Of a stretch of 64,000 bases of DNA, positions 60,499 to 64,000 are shown piece by piece (the stretch's first letter is position 1; each line of letters starts with the position of its first letter). The notes under the pieces are model-generated. The model was not told the origin of the DNA and did no database searches. It saw nothing but the letters and a program-made list of their open reading frames with translations. This DNA is from Gemmatimonadota bacterium (lineage in GTDB: Bacteria > Gemmatimonadota > Gemmatimonadetes > Gemmatimonadales > Gemmatimonadaceae): contig JACPPC010000002.1 in assembly GCA_016191225.1 (NCBI GenBank), positions 44,277 to 108,276 of the forward strand, read 5' to 3'. The translations under genes and the position numbers were made by a program.

Positions 60499-61415
60499 GC
60501 GACGCCCTGACGGCGCTCCTTGAGGGCAGCGTTCGCACGGCGACGCCGCTGGCCTTCGCCGCACTGGGCGAGGTTGTCGCGGAGCGCTCCGGGGTGATCA
60601 ACATCGGGCTCGAGGGTGCGATCATCGCCGGTGCGCTGGGCGGCCTGCTCGCCGCCGGAGCCGGCGGAGTCGTGGCGGGCTTCGCCGGAGCGATCGTGGC
60701 GGGGGTCGCGGTGGCGGCGGTGTTCGCGGCCTTCACGATCGCACTGCGCGTGGACCAGATCATCACGGGCACGGGCATCACGCTGCTCTCGCTCGGCCTG
60801 ACGGGGGCGATTTACCGGGCCGCGTACGGCACGGGCGGCGCCGCCCTCGGCACACCCACCATCGGTCCGGCCCCGGTTCCCGGGCTGTCGGCGCTGCCGT
60901 GGGTCGGCCCGGCGCTCTTCGCACAGCCGGTCACGACGTATGTCGTCATGATCCTCGCCCCGGCCACCTGGTGGTGGATGTACCGCACCCATGACGGGCT
61001 CGCCCTTCGCGCCTGTGGCGAGAATCCCGAGGCGGCCGAGGCCGCCGGGATAAGGGCGTCTCGCCTGCAGGCCGCGGCGGTCCTCTGGGGCGGGGCACTC
61101 GGCGGGCTCGCCGGGGGAACTCTCGTGCTGGCCCAGGCAGGCACTTTCGCCGAGGGGATGTCGGCCGGCCGCGGGTTCATCGCGATCGCGATCGTGGTCC
61201 TGGGGCGCTGGCACCCGATCGGCGTGATCGTGGCCGGCCTGTTGTTCGGCGCCGCGAACTCGGTGCAGTTCCTGTTCCAGGCCATGGGGTGGCAGGCGCC
61301 GTACCAGTTGTTCCTTGCGACGCCGTATGTGCTTACGCTGGTCGCGCTCGCCACCGTGCGCAGCCAAGGCGTGGCGCCGGCGGCACTGGGCCGGCCGCGG
61401 CGCGACACCGCGTGA
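60495..61415 (+). CDS. Nucleoside ABC importer permease 2
   Basis: A 306-residue membrane protein (YufQ-like) with about eight helices. AALGEVVAERSGVINIGLEG and GLALRACGENPEAAEAAGI are family signatures. It forms the heterodimeric channel with permease 1. It is the last gene of the operon and is convergent with a lipoprotein gene after 18 bases. Confidence 0.94.
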   Translation: MSDALTALLEGSVRTATPLAFAALGEVVAERSGVINIGLEGAIIAGALGGLLAAGAGGVVAGFAGAIVAGVAVAAVFAAFTIALRVDQIITGTGITLLSLGLTGAIYRAAYGTGGAALGTPTIGPAPVPGLSALPWVGPALFAQPVTTYVVMILAPATWWWMYRTHDGLALRACGENPEAAEAAGIRASRLQAAAVLWGGALGGLAGGTLVLAQAGTFAEGMSAGRGFIAIAIVVLGRWHPIGVIVAGLLFGAANSVQFLFQAMGWQAPYQLFLATPYVLTLVALATVRSQGVAPAALGRPRRDTA

Positions 61416-61433
61416 TGCTCGGTACCTGCGGCA

Positions 61434-62378
61434 CTACGAGCACGCGCCGCTGACGCCGCTTCGCCATCGGCGTTGCCAGGCGCCGGTGCTCGTCCGGGCG
61501 ACGATCTCCTGCCAAGTGCCCGCGGGCGCGTCGTGGCCGACCACGAGCGACGGCCAGGCATCGCCGCCGAGCATCACGAGCGCGAGGGCGTCGAGGGTCT
61601 CGACCGTCTCCTCCGTGCCCTGCGCGCGCGCCCACCAGCGGGGCTGCCAGCGCCCCGTGGCCGAGTCCCGTTCGGCGACCAGCAGCAGGCGCTCCTCGCG
61701 CTGGTTCGCCTCCTGGGCCACGCGTCGGCTAATCTCGGCGACCATGGCGAATCTGTCCGGGACAGGCTCGAAGCGCCACGCGTTCCGCACCACGAAGGGA
61801 ATTCCACGAAAGCCCGGCATCGTGTCGTCCGGGAGGGCCGAGGCGAGGCGCGCGATGTCCGCCACAAGCCGCGCCGAATCGGCGCGGGTGGACCGTTCCA
61901 GCGAGTCGAGCGCCACCGGCGCCGCCACCGCACCCGCGAATCCGACGCCCCACCGCACCTCCTCGCCGAGCGAGTCACCGGCAACGAGCGCCGCCTGTGG
62001 CCATTCGCAGTCGCGGCGCTGCACAACAGTGGATGCCTGCAGCGTCGCGCGTGCGATGAGCCCGCTTCGCCCGATGAGCGCGATCGATGCATTGGCGGCG
62101 CGCACGGCACCCGAGAGCGCGCGGCCGTCGGGCATGCCGGCGCTGTCGGGCGCCACGAGCGAGACGGTGTGCGCGTTGTCCGTTGCCGTGACGAGGAACG
62201 GCCCGTCCCGATCGCGCCAAGCAGACGCGACCGGCACGCCGCCAGGAGATTCGGCAGGTGGCGGTGCCACCGACGCCGCGCTATCGTTGCCCGGCGTCGA
62301 GACCTTGCGCTCGCAAGCGATGGCACCGGATGCCAGCGCAACGGCCACCCAGCGGGCGGACCACCCAGCCTGGAGCAT
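61434..62378 (-). CDS. Hypothetical lipoprotein
   Basis: A 314-residue protein with a lipobox ending SGAIAC. A Ser/Pro linker (about 27-50) precedes a mixed alpha/beta domain of unknown family (GPFLVTATDNAHTVSLV, then EEVRWGVGFAGAVAAPVAL and ARWW-like WQPRWWARAQG). Its role is unknown; it is probably attached to an outer or inner membrane. It is convergent with the nucleoside importer operon and divergent from the MFS transporter. Confidence 0.65.
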   Translation of the reverse strand: MLQAGWSARWVAVALASGAIACERKVSTPGNDSAASVAPPPAESPGGVPVASAWRDRDGPFLVTATDNAHTVSLVAPDSAGMPDGRALSGAVRAANASIALIGRSGLIARATLQASTVVQRRDCEWPQAALVAGDSLGEEVRWGVGFAGAVAAPVALDSLERSTRADSARLVADIARLASALPDDTMPGFRGIPFVVRNAWRFEPVPDRFAMVAEISRRVAQEANQREERLLLVAERDSATGRWQPRWWARAQGTEETVETLDALALVMLGGDAWPSLVVGHDAPAGTWQEIVARTSTGAWQRRWRSGVSGACS

Positions 62379-62471
62379 ATGCGGAATCTGGGCGGGCGGG
62401 CGACGACGTCAACGCAAGGGGCGGGCGGCCCGGCGAGGGACTGCCCGCCAGGCGCACTCCAGGGAGCTGCG

Positions 62472-63863
62472 ATGACCCGACCGCCGCAAGACGGCGCGGC
62501 CCCCGCGGCCGGATGGCTCGCGCGACTCGGGCTCGGGCGCCCGGAATTGCGCGCATGGGCGATGTACGACTGGGCCGTGTCCTCGCTGCAGACGACGGTC
62601 ATGGTTGCGGTCTTCCCGATCTACTTCGTGAAGGTGGCCGGCGCCGGCGGGGCGCCGATGGAGGCCTCAGAGGCCCTCGCCTATGCCAACACCGTCGCGC
62701 TGATCGTGATGACGGCGCTTTCGCCGCTCATGGGCGCGGTGGCGGACTACTTCGCGGTGAAGAAGCTGATGCTCGCCGGGTTCATGCTGCTCGGCGTGGC
62801 TGCCTGCGCGGGCATGTTCTTCGTGGAGCGTGGGGACCTCTCCATGGCTTGGTGGCTGTTTGTGCTGGCGCTGGTGGGGGCGACGGGCAGCCTTGTGCCG
62901 TACGAGGGGCTGCTGCCGCACATCGCGCCGGCGCATGAGGTGGACCGCGTGTCGACGGCGGCATACGCGGTGGGATACATCGGGGGGGGGCTGCTGCTCG
63001 CGCTCAACCTGACCTGGATCCAGAAGCCCGAGTGGTTCGGGATGGAGCCGGTGGCGACCGCGACCGGCTCCGCCGCCACGCTGCCGGCGCGGCTCGCCTT
63101 CCTCAGCGTGGCGGCGTGGTGGCTGGTGTTCTCGATCCCGGTGCTGCGCCGCGTGCGGGAGCCCGTGCGCGTGCTCGAGCCGGACGAGGTCGCGGTGGCG
63201 TGGTCGGTGCGTGTCCCGTTCCAGCGGCTGGGCGAGACCTTTCGCGAGATGCGCGGTTACCGGAACTTGTTCCTGATGCTGCTCGCCTTCATGCTGTACA
63301 ACGACGGCATCCAGACGGTGATCAAGATGGCCACGTCGTTCGGGACCGAGATCGGCATCAACCAGGGGGTGCTGATCGCCTCGATCCTGCTGGTGCAGTT
63401 CGTCGGCATTCCGTGCACGTTCGTGTTCGGCGCGATCGCCGCGCGGCTGGGAGCGAAGCGCGGGATTTTCGTCGGCCTCTGGGCCTACGCGCTGATCTCG
63501 ATCCTCGGCTACTTCATGACGTCGGCGGCGCACTTCGTGGCGCTGGCGTGCCTCGTGGGGCTGGTGCAGGGTGGGACGCAGGCGCTCTCGCGCTCCCTGT
63601 TCTCGTCCATGGTGCCGCCGCACAAGTCGGGCGAGTTCTTCGGCTTCTTCAGCGTATTCGAGAAGTTCGCCGGGATCTTCGGCCCGCTGCTGTTCGGCAT
63701 GATGATCCGGTTCAGCGGCTCGAGCCGGGGTGCGATCCTGTCCGTGATCGCCTTCTTCGCGCTGGGGGCGCTGCTGCTCTGGCGCGTGGACGAGGCGGCC
63801 GGCCAGCGCGAGGCCAGAGACCACGAGGAGGGGCTGCTCACGACGCCGGCCGGCGGCGCCTAG
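62472..63863 (+). CDS. MFS transporter, UMF1/Atg22-like
   Basis: A 463-residue permease with about twelve helices. AWAMYDWAVSSLQTTVMVAVFP is the typical start of UMF1-like transporters, and ALSRSLFSSMVPPHKSGEFFGFFSVFEKFAG is typical of the second half. The substrate is unknown. A run of nine G bases (62992-63000) encodes IGGGL and is a potential slippage site. The stop TAG is followed after four bases by a possible insertion-sequence end. Confidence 0.9.
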   Translation: MTRPPQDGAAPAAGWLARLGLGRPELRAWAMYDWAVSSLQTTVMVAVFPIYFVKVAGAGGAPMEASEALAYANTVALIVMTALSPLMGAVADYFAVKKLMLAGFMLLGVAACAGMFFVERGDLSMAWWLFVLALVGATGSLVPYEGLLPHIAPAHEVDRVSTAAYAVGYIGGGLLLALNLTWIQKPEWFGMEPVATATGSAATLPARLAFLSVAAWWLVFSIPVLRRVREPVRVLEPDEVAVAWSVRVPFQRLGETFREMRGYRNLFLMLLAFMLYNDGIQTVIKMATSFGTEIGINQGVLIASILLVQFVGIPCTFVFGAIAARLGAKRGIFVGLWAYALISILGYFMTSAAHFVALACLVGLVQGGTQALSRSLFSSMVPPHKSGEFFGFFSVFEKFAGIFGPLLFGMMIRFSGSSRGAILSVIAFFALGALLLWRVDEAAGQREARDHEEGLLTTPAGGA

Positions 63864-63867
63864 CTGT

Positions 63868-64000
63868 TGTTAGTGAGCAGGTTGTTCACAGGGCGGTCGC
63901 CAGGTGCAGCATGGGGGGCAGGTAGTTGAGGGCCGAGTGCCCGCGTACCTCATTGTACGTCCGGAGGTAGCGGGCCAGCCACTCGGTACGCCTCCGGGAC
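63868..64000 (-). mobile_element. Right end of an IS481/IS3-type insertion sequence (partial)
   Basis: TGTTAGTGAGCAGGTTGTTC from 63868 has the look of a terminal inverted repeat (TGTTAGTG-type end). The transposase 3' end lies directly inside it. The element runs out of the window, so the other inverted repeat and target duplication cannot be seen. The boundary sits five bases after the MFS stop codon. Confidence 0.55.
63886..64000 (-). CDS. Transposase C-terminal fragment (integrase core)
   Basis: A minus-strand frame, open at the window edge, ends at TGA 63886-63888. The last 37 residues include RRTEWLARYLRTYNEVRGHS followed by ALNYLPPMLHLA. The W-x-x-x-Y-N-x-x-R-x-H-S-A-L pattern ending in a P-P motif is the C-terminus of rve-type transposases of the IS481 and IS3 families. 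The catalytic DDE residues lie outside the window. Confidence 0.75.
   Translation of the reverse strand, partial: SRRRTEWLARYLRTYNEVRGHSALNYLPPMLHLATAL

Overview
The window is GC-rich bacterial chromosomal DNA with dense gene packing, frequent GTG starts and many 1-4 base start/stop overlaps. Gene content points to a Gram-negative-type, aerobic, free-living bacterium: outer-membrane usher and beta-barrel proteins, lipoproteins, a fatty-acid desaturase, a proton-pumping transhydrogenase and a cupredoxin. The combination of a DUF4402-type pilus operon, paired M16 peptidases and lineage-type small proteins fits Gemmatimonadota. That placement is inference from protein style; no rRNA or tRNA gene was found to anchor it.

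Layout: 1-3.3 kb holds the end of a spermidine-synthase-like gene, a Tat-exported flavin oxidoreductase, a small zinc-ribbon protein and a cold-shock gene closed by a perfect 20-bp terminator stem. 3.4-7.2 kb (minus) holds an NrtR-like Nudix regulator with a 21-bp palindromic operator, then a desaturase / YggX-like / GH3 group. 7.3-12.8 kb (minus) is a chaperone-usher pilus operon in the order major pilin, minor pilin, chaperone, usher; the usher has an SdrD-like insert and a long ESAP-repeat tail. 13.2-22 kb (minus) carries the transhydrogenase pntB/pntAb/pntA, an esterase, a MoeB-rhodanese fusion, an aldo/keto-reductase-like protein, an Smr protein and a secreted phosphatase. 22.1-28.5 kb is the arginine locus: argC-argB-argD divergent from argR, followed by argG-argH. 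argC and argG promoters share an operator-like motif over their -10 boxes.

28.5-30.5 kb is a decayed stretch with a MerR-like small gene and a frameshifted flavoenzyme pseudogene, then a second cold-shock gene with a good promoter and long leader. 30.9-37.6 kb carries envelope proteins, ispG (ending in a 14-bp tandem repeat), an HD hydrolase and a Wzz/CpsD-like protein without a P-loop. 37.6-41.2 kb has a pseudoazurin-like lipoprotein and a hisC-hisA-hisN cluster. 41.2-49.5 kb holds a MutM-family glycosylase, an M16 peptidase pair, murB, TerC, an ABC-F ATPase and a Spx/ArsC-like protein lacking its cysteine. 49.6-53.9 kb has hydrolases and small membrane proteins. 53.9-56 kb is the chromosome partition locus, with two parS sites and parA-parB. 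56.1-61.4 kb is a nucleoside ABC importer with a Nif3-family gene inside. The window ends with a lipoprotein, an MFS transporter and the tip of an insertion sequence.

No CRISPR array, rRNA, tRNA or prophage was seen. The most distinctive items are the pilus operon with its unusual usher tail, the Nudix regulator and operator, the arg operator pair with a probably leaderless argC, the 14-bp tandem repeat, and several enzymes that have lost canonical catalytic residues.
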